64,000 nt of DNA from Theocolax elegans (GCA_026168455.1 CM047430.1:23206735-23270734), one strand, 5' to 3'; positions 54,378-63,915 are shown, numbered from the stretch's first letter. The notes: generated by a model not told the origin, from the letters alone. Numbers and translations are program-made.

Positions 54378-54503
54378 CAACTGAGCTATTTTATTGTTGC
54401 TGTCATTATATTAAATTTTGGTTATAAAGAACAATTGAAACATGTATCACAATTTATAACCAAAATTGAACATAATGACAAAAATAACAAAATAGCTCAG
54501 TTG
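54378..54503. repeat. Foldback hairpin with 51-bp arms
   Basis: The arms 54378-54428 and 54453-54503 are inverted copies with about six mismatches in 51 positions, around a 24-base loop. The right arm ends inside TAGCTCAGTTGG, the A-box of the tRNA-like sequence that follows, so the left arm carries an inverted A-box copy. This could be a foldback repeat or a structured transcript; no gene is evident. Confidence 0.7.
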
Positions 54504-54567
54504 GTAGAGTGACAGACTCTAAAGTAGAAGATGAAAGGTTCAAATCCCACAAAAACTAATTTTTTTT
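54493..54567 (+). repeat. tRNA-like sequence with A box, B box and Pol III terminator
   Basis: TAGCTCAGTTGG (54493-54504) matches the Pol III A box exactly, and GGTTCAAATCC (54537-54547) is a good B box. A T8 run at 54560-54567 could end transcription. The anticodon arm would be GACTCTAAAGT, but the acceptor stem does not pair well (AAAATAG... against ...CCCACAAAA). It is more likely a tRNA-derived repeat than a decoding tRNA. A related, decayed copy lies at 1612-1680. Confidence 0.5.
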
Positions 54568-55735
54568 AATTTTGTAAAAATTTTTAGGTTTATATAAGGC
54601 TTTTTTAACTTATAAAAAACGATTATTAATTTTTATCTAAACTTTATATAAATTTTTAAACACGTTCAGCTCCGTGCCATTGGATGAACTCATATGAAGT
54701 TTAGCTAAACCTAAACTTTATATGAAGTTGATATAAAGTTAAATTTTTTTACGCGCTTACATGAATCGTAAGCTTTGTCCGTTGTCTCACATACGTTGGG
54801 GAAATCCCTGCGTTCGGGTTTTTCTTTATTATTCCACTACACTGTACGATTCAATTTTGGGTTCTACACGAATAACTCTATCAAAATTATTTTCCGTATT
54901 ATTTCTAGCTGTAATATACATATTTTCGAAGATACTATTTAATAAACTGATAAAATACGTCTAATTTTATAATTTAAGATTTTAAAACCCTACTGTTTAA
55001 AAATAAACTTTTTAATATATAAAAATCGCTAATAAGCGCGAACATAATTATTGTGTAACAAAATAAATTTTACTTCTCAACCTCCTCATAGAGTACAGTC
55101 TTAGTTTATTAATTTAATTATGATAGAATTTGGTTATTCGAGATTTATTAAGAAAAAACTCACATTACAACATAAATTCGCGCTGTTGGCAGTAATATCT
55201 TATAGTTAAAATAAAAATTATATTTTATGTAACATTTAAGAATGTTTTAAATGCATTTTTGAAGTTAATTTTTAGAATATTTTTTAAATATCTTTTAAGA
55301 GCCGTCCATAGTAAATTCAAATGGGTACCGGAAAATCTCCTCTCCCCCTGGCAATATTTAATACGATATAATTAACAATGCCATCATAGCAATTACTAAA
55401 GAAAATAAAACAATAATTTTAATAAAATATGTAGACAATAAGCAATACTTTCTCAAATCAATTATTTTAAATTAATTGAAATGTATATATGCAGTTCCGT
55501 TTCACCACAATTAGTTAGCCCGTCTTACCTTGACATTAGAAGGTCCTATTCTAAGGACACAATCTGACAGGCGGTGTTTCATTACGAATATACTTCAGTC
55601 TGCAAAAGTAATTTTTGGTGTCAAAGGAAGAACCATTTGATTTTGCTGCCACATCTCTCCCCATTCTATTCTAATAACATTTCCGAGGTTTCACACGCAC
55701 ACGGGGGGGGGGGGGGTCACGAAGGTAAAATAATT
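54568..55735. other. AT-rich intergenic DNA with a G13 homopolymer
   Basis: No gene is recognised. Small palindromes such as GTTTAGCTAAAC (about 54698) and repeated ACTTTATAT words occur around 54640-54740. A run of 13 G residues lies at 55704-55716, a likely length-unstable or misread site. Confidence 0.4.
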
Positions 55736-55741
55736 ACTTAC

Positions 55742-56130
55742 CGGTGATGCTTCTCGGGAATGGCCCAGCCGATCCTTGGCGAGTGGTCGACCTCCTGGAC
55801 AAGGAGACGACTGCTAGTTGAGGTGGTGAAGGCGGCCCTTGCCGCGGGGAGTGGATCACAATCCGCGGAATCACTCGCGCACGACCCCGTCCTTTAACAC
55901 ACACAGACACACAAATAACACACGGGCGTCCATCCGGATTTCCACACTTAGTACTGCTCCGGAACAACTGTTCTTAGAGGGGGGTGTAGCGTACTCTCGG
56001 CACACACACGCAGTACACGAAAAACAAGAAAAATACAATAATCCGTCCCGATCGCAAATCGTTACACACTGGCTAGGCGATCGCCTAATTTTCCGATAAA
56101 GGGATGAGAGTGGGGAACGCACACACACTC
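55742..56130 (-). other. Possible minus-strand first exon ending at a consensus splice donor
   Basis: On the minus strand, CACCG|GTAAGTAAT at 55742/55741 is a strong 5' splice site. Upstream (up to about 56130) is a GC-richer island with GT-rich tracts and GAGAGAG near its start, unlike the AT-rich flanks, as in many insect promoter/first-exon regions. Overlapping open frames show no known domain, so the exon may be non-coding. No matching acceptor was identified further left. A transposon leader is the main alternative. Confidence 0.3.
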
Positions 56131-56329
56131 TCTCGCGCTTTCATCCCCATGTATTGACGCGCGCGTAATTATACACTAGTAAATGAAAAGAAGCGTCGTC
56201 AGTTGGCCTTAACATACTAAAGGCTCCGACGACTTACAATTATTATGAGCTTAATTACTTCATTCGCCGCGAATAAATTGTGTGACGATTTCTGTCACAT
56301 TTAATTAGATTGGGTTGAAATTTAAAACT

Positions 56330-56470
56330 TAAGTAGCATTTAAAAACGTCTTAAGTCAATCTTAAAAAAAGATTAAAATAATTTTTCAAGAACAACTTAA
56401 GTTTAATTTAAGATTAACTAAAGTCAATCCCCACAGAATAAATATTTAAGACTTAAGTTCATCTTAAGTT
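56330..56470. repeat. CTTAAG-rich palindromic patch
   Basis: CTTAAG and its variants occur many times in about 140 bases, together with GATTAAA and AATCTTAA words. The patch is low-complexity and self-complementary, with no coding potential. Confidence 0.45.
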
Positions 56471-56579
56471 TCTCTCAAGATTCAGTTGCGGTACACTCTA
56501 AGTCTAAAAGTGTAAAATTTGGAAGTAAAAAGATTAAAACGTTCAATTTAACCTTTCCAAAAGAATAAAAACAAGATTT

Positions 56580-56910
56580 TACACTTTATAAAGATAAAAT
56601 TATCGAATTTACACTTTACAAAGATTAAATTATGGTATTTACAATTTTGCAAAAGATTAAATCGTACATTTTCAACTTTATAAAGTGTAAAAATGGTTAC
56701 GAGATTTTTAATAGATTAAAATATGAAATTTACACTTTACAAAGATTAAATTATGGTATTTACACTTTTGCAAAAGATTAAGTCGTACATTTTCAACTTT
56801 ATAAAGTGTAAAAATGGTTACGATATTTTTGAAAAGATTATATTATGGAATTTACACTTTTGCAAAAGATTAAACGATATATTTTCAACTGTGTAAAGTG
56901 TAAAAAAGTA
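56580..56910. repeat. 121-bp tandem repeat (about 2.5 copies)
   Basis: ACACTTTACAAAGATTAAAT starts at 56611 and again at 56732. Each is followed by GCAAAAGATTAA, CGTACATTTTCAAC and TTATAAAGTGTAAAAATGG in the same order; a third copy is partial and diverged to about 56910. ACACTTT and AAAGTGT also pair as inverted repeats within each unit. Confidence 0.7.
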
Positions 56911-57031
56911 AATTTTAATTGTAAATAATAATTTAATTAAATAATGTTTAATTACCCTATAATTCTAAGCTTCCCTCCAGGGGGCACGATCTAAATATCA
57001 GTTCCGATATAGGTATGAATATATGTCGCGA

Positions 57032-57111
57032 TAGCCGTGAGCGCTAAGGCATATGTATTTTGCAGTAACCATGGGGTCTCGGGTTCAAATCCTGCGATTC
57101 AAATTTTTTTT
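57032..57111 (+). repeat. tRNA-like sequence with class-II-type D arm, B box and T-run
   Basis: TAGCCGTGAGCGCTAAGGC resembles the D-arm of Leu/Ser-type tRNAs. GGTTCAAATCC at 57082-57092 is a B box, and T8 at 57104-57111 follows. A TTTTGCAGT stretch sits where the anticodon loop would be, but stems are imperfect and no long variable arm is clear. It is likely a tRNA-derived repeat or a pseudo-tRNA. Confidence 0.45.
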
Positions 57112-57487
57112 ATGTATCTAACACTTATTACGTAAATTCCATAAATAATAACTATTTTAATAATTAATTAAGTAAAATTTTTTGCACTATTTATTATTAA
57201 AATAATTATTATTTATTGAATTTATGTAATAGAAGTGTTAGATATTTTTGTGTTGAACAATTTTTTATTATATAATACAAAATATATAAAAACAAAAAAA
57301 ATGTTTATATTCAAAATATATAAATTTATAAAAATAATTAAATCTAAAAATAAGAATTAAAAATAACTTAAATGTTTAACACAAAAATATCTAACACTTC
57401 TATTACATAAATTCAATAAATAATAATTATTTTAATAATAAATAGTGCAAAAAATTTTACTTGATTATTTATTAAAATAGTTATTAT
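57112..57487. repeat. Nested long inverted repeat (palindromic MITE-like), cut by the LTR insertion
   Basis: The arm at about 57141-57258 is repeated inverted at 57374-57487, with near-perfect pairing over more than 100 bases. The left arm is itself largely palindromic (ATCTAACAC near 57115 against GTGTTAGAT near 57236-57244). The right arm stops abruptly at 57487, where the plus-strand LTR starts. It is non-coding and very AT-rich. Confidence 0.75.
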
Positions 57488-58227
57488 TGTAACGTACGAT
57501 CCAAGATCATGTTGGATCTTCGTATACCGCGCAATACTTCAATTATCGCAGCAAAACCATTCGCGATGGCGCAATAAATAACTGAGCGTCATATTGCATC
57601 CGGTCCGATCGACAACGAACATCGTTGACGTCGCGCTGACTCGCGCAGCCTTCGCGGCAAGCTACTCGGACGCGATTCGTCCAATAAGCTATAGATACTT
57701 GTTGCTAGGCCAATATTGCTGCCATAGCAATTTTGGCACTGCCCACGGAGTATCTACGGAAAAACCCCGAATCCACGCAGCAAGGAAACGATGACTCCAG
57801 GAGTTTCCCACCACAGACGGAACGCTCCTCGAGCAGCCGATCCGCCGAATTCGTGGCAGAACAAAGCCATCGCCCAGACCAGGCGGACGCAGATCAGACC
57901 CAGCGTCCAAACGAGGCGGTCACACAAGAGAAAAGAATCAGCGTCCAGACCAGACGGGACAGAACAGATTCAACGCACAAACGAAGCGATCGAACAGAGG
58001 AGATCCGTTGACGCACCAGGTTCGACGCACGAACAGCCATGCTCGTACACGCATACACACACACACACACGCACACAGAGGCCTTTCTCTTAAATTAGGA
58101 AGAATAAAGGACAGTAAAGGGACTTCATCTTTTTCATTCAAGCCGATCCTCCAATCGTGCCTACCAGCTTCGGTTGGTGGCAAACCGCAACCTGAATCCC
58201 ACACAATCTCAAGTTACGTACGTAACA
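57488..58227 (+). repeat. 5' LTR of the plus-strand Gypsy element (740 bp)
   Basis: It begins TGTAACGTACG and ends ACGTACGTAACA, good short inverted termini of the TG..CA class. An AATAAA polyadenylation signal occurs near 58105, and a CA microsatellite lies at about 58048-58076. A TGG-initial primer-binding site follows 11 bases inside, then gag. No 3' LTR lies in the window. The LTR is GC-richer than the inverted repeat it interrupts. Confidence 0.8.
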
Positions 58228-58238
58228 TAATATTAAAT

Positions 58239-58254
58239 TGGCATCCCTGGTGGG
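58239..58254 (+). promoter_or_regulatory. Primer-binding site of the plus-strand Gypsy element
   Basis: TGGCATCCCTGGTGGG fits 3 (CCA) + 1 (discriminator) + 7 (acceptor) + 5 (T stem) complementarity to a tRNA 3' end. I could not identify the primer tRNA from memory. Confidence 0.6.
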
Positions 58255-58470
58255 GAGTTGCGAGGAGGATCGTCGAGAGATACAAAAGCGCATCGAAACT
58301 TGAAAGGCCATTCAAGAACACAACGAACAACCGCCTGAGCAACGTAGAAGGTCCATTAGGTGACTAAGAAACAGGGATCAGTCCGTCAACGAACCGCCTA
58401 CGCACCAAAAAGCGAGCAATTATCGCTCAAATTTAAACAGAGGCCTATCAGCGTCGTCTGTACTATCATA

Positions 58471-58596
58471 AAGGGCATCTACCCTATCTTGAGCGCCTGC
58501 TGCTACGAGGGAAAGGGCATCTGCCCCATCGTGAGTGCCTGCTCCACCGAGGGAAAGGGCATCTGCTCCAACACGAACAACTGTTCCACCGTTTGA
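58471..58596 (+). repeat. 42-bp tandem repeat (three copies) in the leader, open as a 14-residue Cys-rich repeat
   Basis: AAGGGCATCT recurs at 58471, 58513 and 58555, giving a 42-bp period. The frame 58360-58596 is open and reads a KGICPIVSACSTEG-type 14-residue repeat, but it starts with GTG, not ATG. It lies in the leader between the primer-binding site and gag, so it may be a leader repeat or a short upstream ORF. Confidence 0.6.
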
Positions 58597-59754
58597 CGAA
58601 CTTCAACCCAATCCACCGATTCAGCGCCACCCACATCGTTACTCCCCTCACACCAAGTCATCCGTAATCGAGGGCTCCGTCAGATCAACGCCACCATCAT
58701 GATCCACTCTCACAGCATTCTCTTCGTGTTGTAAGTCCTTGTATTTTGAAACATTTTGAGAAAAATTCCTTGCCACAAATTTATTCGTATTTTTGATCGT
58801 CATATTTGCGTTTAGCTAAATTAAAGAGCGCTAGTAGTATTGCAATTTCACGTATTACACTGTATTTCACTGATCTATACGCTTATTAATATTACGGTAA
58901 ATCATACAATTATTACTTATTACACTTATCACAATAAATTATGTCGTTCACCGGATTTTTCGGTCGCTCTCGCAGCGAACGCAGCTTATCGGGAGATAAC
59001 AAAAGGTCCAGAAACCGCGGCAGTTCACTGTCCCCTGTACGCGCGAGCCCGAGTATAGATGATTTATTTCAACAATCTCAAATCAGACGAATTTCGTAAG
59101 ATTAATATAATTTTTGAACGATTAACGGGAGAGGAAAAGACTATATTTTTAGCCAAACACGTTACGGATAATTTACTGCGTCCATTTACACCCTTAGACG
59201 GACCATCACAAATTGAGCCCTTAGAAACTCCTTTAAAACAGTCATATATTACAGAGAAACGCGACTTATTGAACGAATACTTAAACGCAGAAGCTTCCGG
59301 TTTTTCTTTAAATCCTCCCGATACAAATTATAACCCCGTGATAAATATAAGCGCCGGTACGTGTCAGCCGGAGGCCCTAACGGAAGGAACGATATACAAT
59401 AACAAGTTAGCACATTCGACCGCCGCGACCGCACAGTCAACAGAACCCTTAAAGGCGCAAACGGAACCGGTTTCAACTCCCTGGCTAGATCACGCACTAC
59501 TGAATCAGTCATTGCAACATATTATAGCAGTACAGAAACAATTATCCGAAATGATGCAAAACTCAGAATCCATCTCACTTAAGGGGGTCTCATACTCAAT
59601 TTTTACCGACCGAGACAATAGAGTGATAGTATGGTTGAAAAATACTTCAATCTAGATAAATATAAAGAATTTCGACAAACTAGAAGATAGGTGCCCTTTC
59701 TTTTGTAGTTATGTATCACTGTGCAAAGTTTCTATTTATTACATTGAGGCATTG

Positions 59755-59827
59755 AAGAGAAAACCTTGTATAAATAACACTATCTACGGCGTCCACATAA
59801 TGAAATTTTCGTACAAGGTTTTCTCTT
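59755..59827. repeat. Inverted repeat inside the TTAA element (16-bp arms)
   Basis: AAGAGAAAACCTTGTA (59755-59770) and its exact complement (59812-59827) are separated by 41 bases. Confidence 0.7.
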
Positions 59828-60243
59828 ACACGTAACAATAAAATGACTTCAAACTTTGTATAGAAGTAAATAATTATTTAATAAAGGGCATCTAACTGTT
59901 TGTTTTGCATAGTTTTATAGAATTAAAAGTAGTTTTATTATCATTATTAAAAGAATATTTTACGCTAGATGGCAGTACGTACGGATCATGGCAAGCTAGA
60001 ATATACTTTCGCCGCCGCCACTATCGACATCACGCATGCGCATTTGTTTTGGACTCGAGACAAATATCCGAGCAAAATAATTTGATTTGACTCCTATAAA
60101 ATTTTTAAATATGTGCCATTCTGATACTCATATTATAACTAGTTGAATTTTCGACATGGCAAATTGAACCGTATTACGTATTTATCATAGATTCAATGTA
60201 AAAGGAAACGTACTGCTGCAAGAATCCGGCATATCTATCGATC

Positions 60244-60300
60244 AACCCAAGGGAGCGGATCATAAATCGACTTGCGAGCCGTGCTCCGCTCCCTTGGGTT
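60244..60300. repeat. Strong GC-rich hairpin inside the TTAA element (16-bp arms)
   Basis: AACCCAAGGGAGCGGA (60244-60259) pairs perfectly with 60285-60300 around a 25-base loop. It stands out in the AT-rich element. Confidence 0.75.
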
Positions 60301-62097
60301 CTGCTATCGTTGGTCTCCAGTGTAATGTCGTATTTTTTCAGTATGTAAAAAAAACAAAATACGCATAATTGAAATACGTACAAATTCCGTAAACCAAATA
60401 TATATGGATTATAATAGATAATAGAAAATGCGTATAAGTGAAATACGTTATTTTTTAATTTTTATATTGGAAAAAAATATTCACACTATTTTTATTACGA
60501 TGCTCTGGACATCAATGGCACCATCTACGATCACTTCTATTACGACTTGCCATAGATGGCGCTCTTGATGATAGTTATCATTTCTTATATATAACCAGCA
60601 TTACCGGCGGTCAGAACGGTAAAATCGCAGAATTGAGTATGAGACCCCCTTAATCAGCCCGCGACAAATCTAAACACTTTAATACATCCGAATCAGCCCG
60701 TTGCATCGACGCCATATCGTGAATTTCCTTTGACAAACGGAAAAACTACAGAGAACGCGTTTAGTAACGCCAATAATAATAACGATATCCGCAGTGATCA
60801 TGTTACTAATAATATAATTGCACCTTCAGCACGCATGAATCGACTAACTATATCGCAGGCGATAAACCTCATTCCAACTTTTAACGGTGAGCCGGATAAT
60901 CTAAATTTATTCTGTTCTTCAGCTAGACGAGCGTTGGAATTATTAGGGCCCGAACATGAGGGAGACATTTTACTCGCGCTCGCCGGCAAATTAACGGGCA
61001 GAGCAGCGGACGGTTACACCTCTCGATTGACTAGTTATAGAAATTTAGAAACCCTCCTATCAGACTTAACCACGCAGTACACAAGCGTAGGGCTGGCAGA
61101 TCAGGTTATGACCGAGATCAAATTAGTTAGCCAACTTCCAGGCGAGAGTGCAGTAGATTTTGGACTAAGGGTTCAAAAACTACATAATCGGTTACTCACT
61201 ATATGCGAATCGGCTCCGAATTTAGAGACGTGCGATCGCGAATGCAGGCGTAAGGAAGCAGATCGTCAAGCTTTACAACAATTCATGTTCGGCTTGCAAC
61301 ACCCATTAGACCATCAGGTACGCAGTGAGCGCCCCGAAACGCTTAGCGCAGCAATAAGAGCGGCCGCAGATTTCGAGTCTATTCAAGCGGCTCGCCGCGC
61401 CAACGCGCATCAACACCAATCGGGAAACGTATCGTACCAGTCAGCAAATCCGGGCCCAAAGATCCCAATGCCAGCTACCGAGTCTGCAACTATCTTAAAA
61501 ATGTTAGCAGAAGCACTACAAGGTAAAAAGTGTACTTATTGCGCCGCAACCACTCACGAGGAGCAGGATTGCACGAAAAAGAAAATAGAGACTCTCTTTT
61601 GCGATTACTGTAAAAGACCGGGCCATGTATATACCGAATGCATAAATCTTAAGAGAGACCTACGGAGTAATAGGGTTGGAGCTAACATCGCGAACAACGG
61701 CAACAATAACCGAGATCCAGGATATTTAAACCAACAAAACAGAGTTCGATTCAGTGACTACCGTAACCAGGAAAATTACCCGCAGTAGCAACGTTATAGG
61801 AGAGAAATTGACCGCGGCCCAACGAATTACCAACATCGAGACCAATATATTCGACGCGACGGAGATCGCAAAAACTACAATTACAACGAAAATTACAAAA
61901 AATTCAGTAACGATAATCGCCAATATGCACGCGGTAATCCAATAGCGCAACGAGACAGAGAATATTCGCGAGACACGTACACGGGTCCACGCCGTGGTGA
62001 CGAAGAATATTATTATAACCGCGGAACAACCCAAGGTCAGAGACATTCTACGAGCGGCGATTTAAACTCGCAGGACGCTCGGCGCTACCCTCAGGCA

Positions 62098-62789
62098 CCA
62101 AGCGCGTAAGCGTCGGTATAGCCACGCCTACGTCGCCCACAATAATAGCCATCATTCATTTTTTAAAAACGGGACGGCAACCTCCCATTGTGGTTCTAGA
62201 AAGTAAAAATACAACAATAAAAAATATAAGATTTTTCGCCGACACTGGCGCTGATATTTCCGTGATTAAACAAGGGCTTTTAAGACCCGAAACATTTATT
62301 GATAGGAGTCAGGTTATCGAAGTAAGAGGCGGAACGCCAGGTTCATCATATACGATAGGTAAAGCATTATTGAACGGTATCACATGCAATGTACATGTTG
62401 TATCAGACGATTTCCCCATAAGCACAAACGGATTGCTGGGATGGGATGTAATAAGTGAATTTTCCGGCGTGATAGACGCCGTCGCGATGAATTTAAAATT
62501 AGAGAACCTGGTAATACCCTTCGAAGTTAGCGAAACCATCGAGATTCCTCCGCGAATGCGAAGAGTAATAAGCGCACAAGTACTTAACACGGAAGTTAAA
62601 ATAGGTTGGGTACCACTGACCTTTGTAAAGGACGGAGTGTTATTTGGAAACTTCGTAGCAGAAAACCACAATGGCAGCGTATTTGCCGAGTGCATTAACC
62701 TAACGTCCGAATCTATACATATCCCCGTACCCATGCTCGGCCATTTGTCACGCCGCACTGGGGATCAGGGTGCGGGACTACTTAAATAA
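62098..62789 (+). CDS. Gypsy retropepsin (protease) frame, -1 relative to Gag; pol lost downstream
   Basis: The frame overlaps the end of the extended Gag frame in the -1 phase and stays open to TAA at 62787-62789. The active-site motif is FFADTGADISVIK (catalytic Asp at codon 18 counted from 62190), followed by GLLGWDV about 65 residues later, the second retropepsin block. There is no ATG in a good position, so expression would be as Gag-Pro by -1 frameshifting, as in many Gypsy elements. The C-terminal part (IPPRMRRVISAQ...) is of the type found before RT. RT, RNase H and integrase do not follow, so the element is truncated at about 62790. Confidence 0.75.
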
Positions 62790-63199
62790 ATACGCGGGGA
62801 GATTATAAAATTAACACTAGGATTTATTAACTGAAAAGACAAGAAAACAACAATTTATTTTCAATCGAAGTCGGGCACCAGTCGATTGTAATCTAGTAAA
62901 TTAATTAATCTAACGCGATCGCTCAGCGTAGCGCAGGGGAAAGAGGGGAAACGCGGGAGAGAGCCAATGTTAAGATGGCGGGGAATAATACGCGCACACA
63001 CACGTGGGCGGACCGGGAATTCGCGACCGATAAAAGAAAAGGGGAAAGTGCACCATACGCACTCACCTTTCTTAACTGCAGCCGATTGATAAAAGTCTCG
63101 AAATCGCTGCCACGCTATGCTCAGCTCACACACCAAAATCAAGCAATAAATTGATATAAATCGGTAAAAGGCTTAATCACACCGCGACCAAACACTCTC
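62790..63199 (-). other. Non-transposon-like segment with a plausible minus-strand intron (62831-63066)
   Basis: On the minus strand, AAAG|GTGAGT at 63067/63066 is a good donor. A pyrimidine-rich TTGTTTTCTTGTCTTTTCAG acceptor ends at 62831, giving a 236-base intron. The upstream exon (about 63180-63067) has no ATG frame of note, and the downstream exon would run antisense into the protease remnant. If real, this is a non-coding first exon of a minus-strand transcript. No known domain is visible. Confidence 0.3.
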
Positions 63200-63778
63200 G
63201 ACCGTAGTTCACGGAGCTCTGTTGTCCGTCGGCACTCGGCTCGTCTCGTTCGTGCGCGCATGCGCCTTGCACTGCTATCGGTACGAGACGAGAGTTCGTC
63301 CGTGCGATCGGCCGTACTCGTACGACTGCGTCTGTATTCCAGCTGTCAAGAAGACGATTCAACGGACTACTGCCGACGTAGTGGATCTTCTCCGACGCTG
63401 ACCTTCCGTGGGATTGACCTGGAGCTCCCGAGGAATTGTTACAGGTAAGTCGCTAAGCCGTAGGAGTTTATCGTTACTTGTTTAGTTAATTTATAGTGGG
63501 AGAGGTTAGTGCTCCCCTAACCTCTCAACACCTGTTGACATTATTTTCTTCCTATGTTGCTGTCCTATCCTCTCCTTCCTGGTTATCCTTTTCCCTAATA
63601 AAGTGCTTTGTCTCATTTACTATCACTTTCACAGGGATTCTGCACAAGGTTCCAGTGGGCGATGGACTTCAGAGGATACCTGCTGTCGCTCCTGAGGCTT
63701 TGCACCTGATGCAGATCATTCAACTTGCTACTTCTTCGTTGGATTGTCCTGGTGCTGGATTGCTGGGAACCGGGGAAG
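63200..63778 (+). other. Putative plus-strand first exons of an unidentified gene (exon about 63200-63444, intron 63445-63634, exon 63635-63778)
   Basis: TTACAG|GTAAGT at 63444/63445 is a consensus donor, a pyrimidine-rich tract ends in TTTCACAG at 63634, and GGGGAAG|GTACGT at 63778/63779 is a second donor. An ATG at 63260 opens a frame that remains open across the first junction and through the second exon to its donor, about 109 codons in all. The sequence upstream is GC-rich with many CpG, promoter-like. The predicted peptide has no motif I recognise; the N-terminal part is Ser/Arg-rich. A transposon leader is the alternative. Confidence 0.35.
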
Positions 63779-63915
63779 GTACGTGGAGTTTTACATGGTA
63801 GTTAGGGTACTGGGTAACTTATATTAGGTATACGTGTGTGTACGGGATCCGGGTAGGTAGGTTTGATAAGGGGGAAGGCTACGCTAATGCCTTTTTATTG
63901 TTTCTTATACTTTTT
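63779..63915. other. Unassigned DNA after the second putative donor
   Basis: It may be the start of an intron of the putative gene at 63200-63778. No other signal is seen. Confidence 0.3.

Larger units (their letters stand above)
59583..60649. mobile_element. 1,067-bp piggyBac-like non-autonomous element flanked by TTAA
   Basis: TTAA at 59579-59582 and 60650-60653 flanks 19-bp perfect inverted ends (GGGGGTCTCATACTCAATT at the left, its complement at 60631-60649). Beyond these, TTTTACCG..ACCG occurs in both subterminal regions. The TTAA target duplication and G/C-rich tips are typical of the piggyBac superfamily. Open frames inside are short and show no transposase, so it is a MITE mobilised in trans. 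Internal hairpins lie at 59755-59827 and 60244-60300. Confidence 0.8.
58941..62109 (+). pseudogene. gag: Gag of the plus-strand Gypsy element, broken by a frameshift, a TTAA element and an amber stop
   Basis: ATG at 58941 opens a 52-codon basic N-terminus (FFGRSRSERS...). A one-base shift between 59059 and 59097 leads into the next 200 codons (59059 on). At 59579 a TTAA-flanked element interrupts the frame, which resumes in phase at 60650. The following part contains the Gypsy Gag core (LIPTFNGEPDN..., about 60870) and two CCHC knuckles (C268-C281 and C291-C304 counted from 60730). TAG at 61786-61788 interrupts the frame, which then stays open for 107 more Arg/Tyr/Asn/Asp-rich codons to TAA at 62107. 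Gag would form the particle shell and bind RNA. The copy is inactive unless the stop is read through. Confidence 0.8.

Noticed and set aside
54493..54567. Functional tRNA gene
   Set aside because: The A and B boxes are good, but the acceptor stem does not pair and a hairpin arm overlaps the 5' part, so it was called tRNA-like.
55871..56128. Overlapping open frames on both strands in the 55.7-56.1 kb island as proteins
   Set aside because: The composition is driven by CA/GT tracts and no motif is recognisable. Only the splice-donor observation was kept, at low confidence.
57594..58093. Several open frames in the plus-strand LTR (57594-58093)
   Set aside because: They lie inside the LTR, overlap each other on both strands, and end in the CA microsatellite; none resembles a known protein.
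59583..60649. Transposase gene in the TTAA element
   Set aside because: The longest frames there are only about 60-70 codons, with no catalytic-triad context, so it was treated as non-autonomous.
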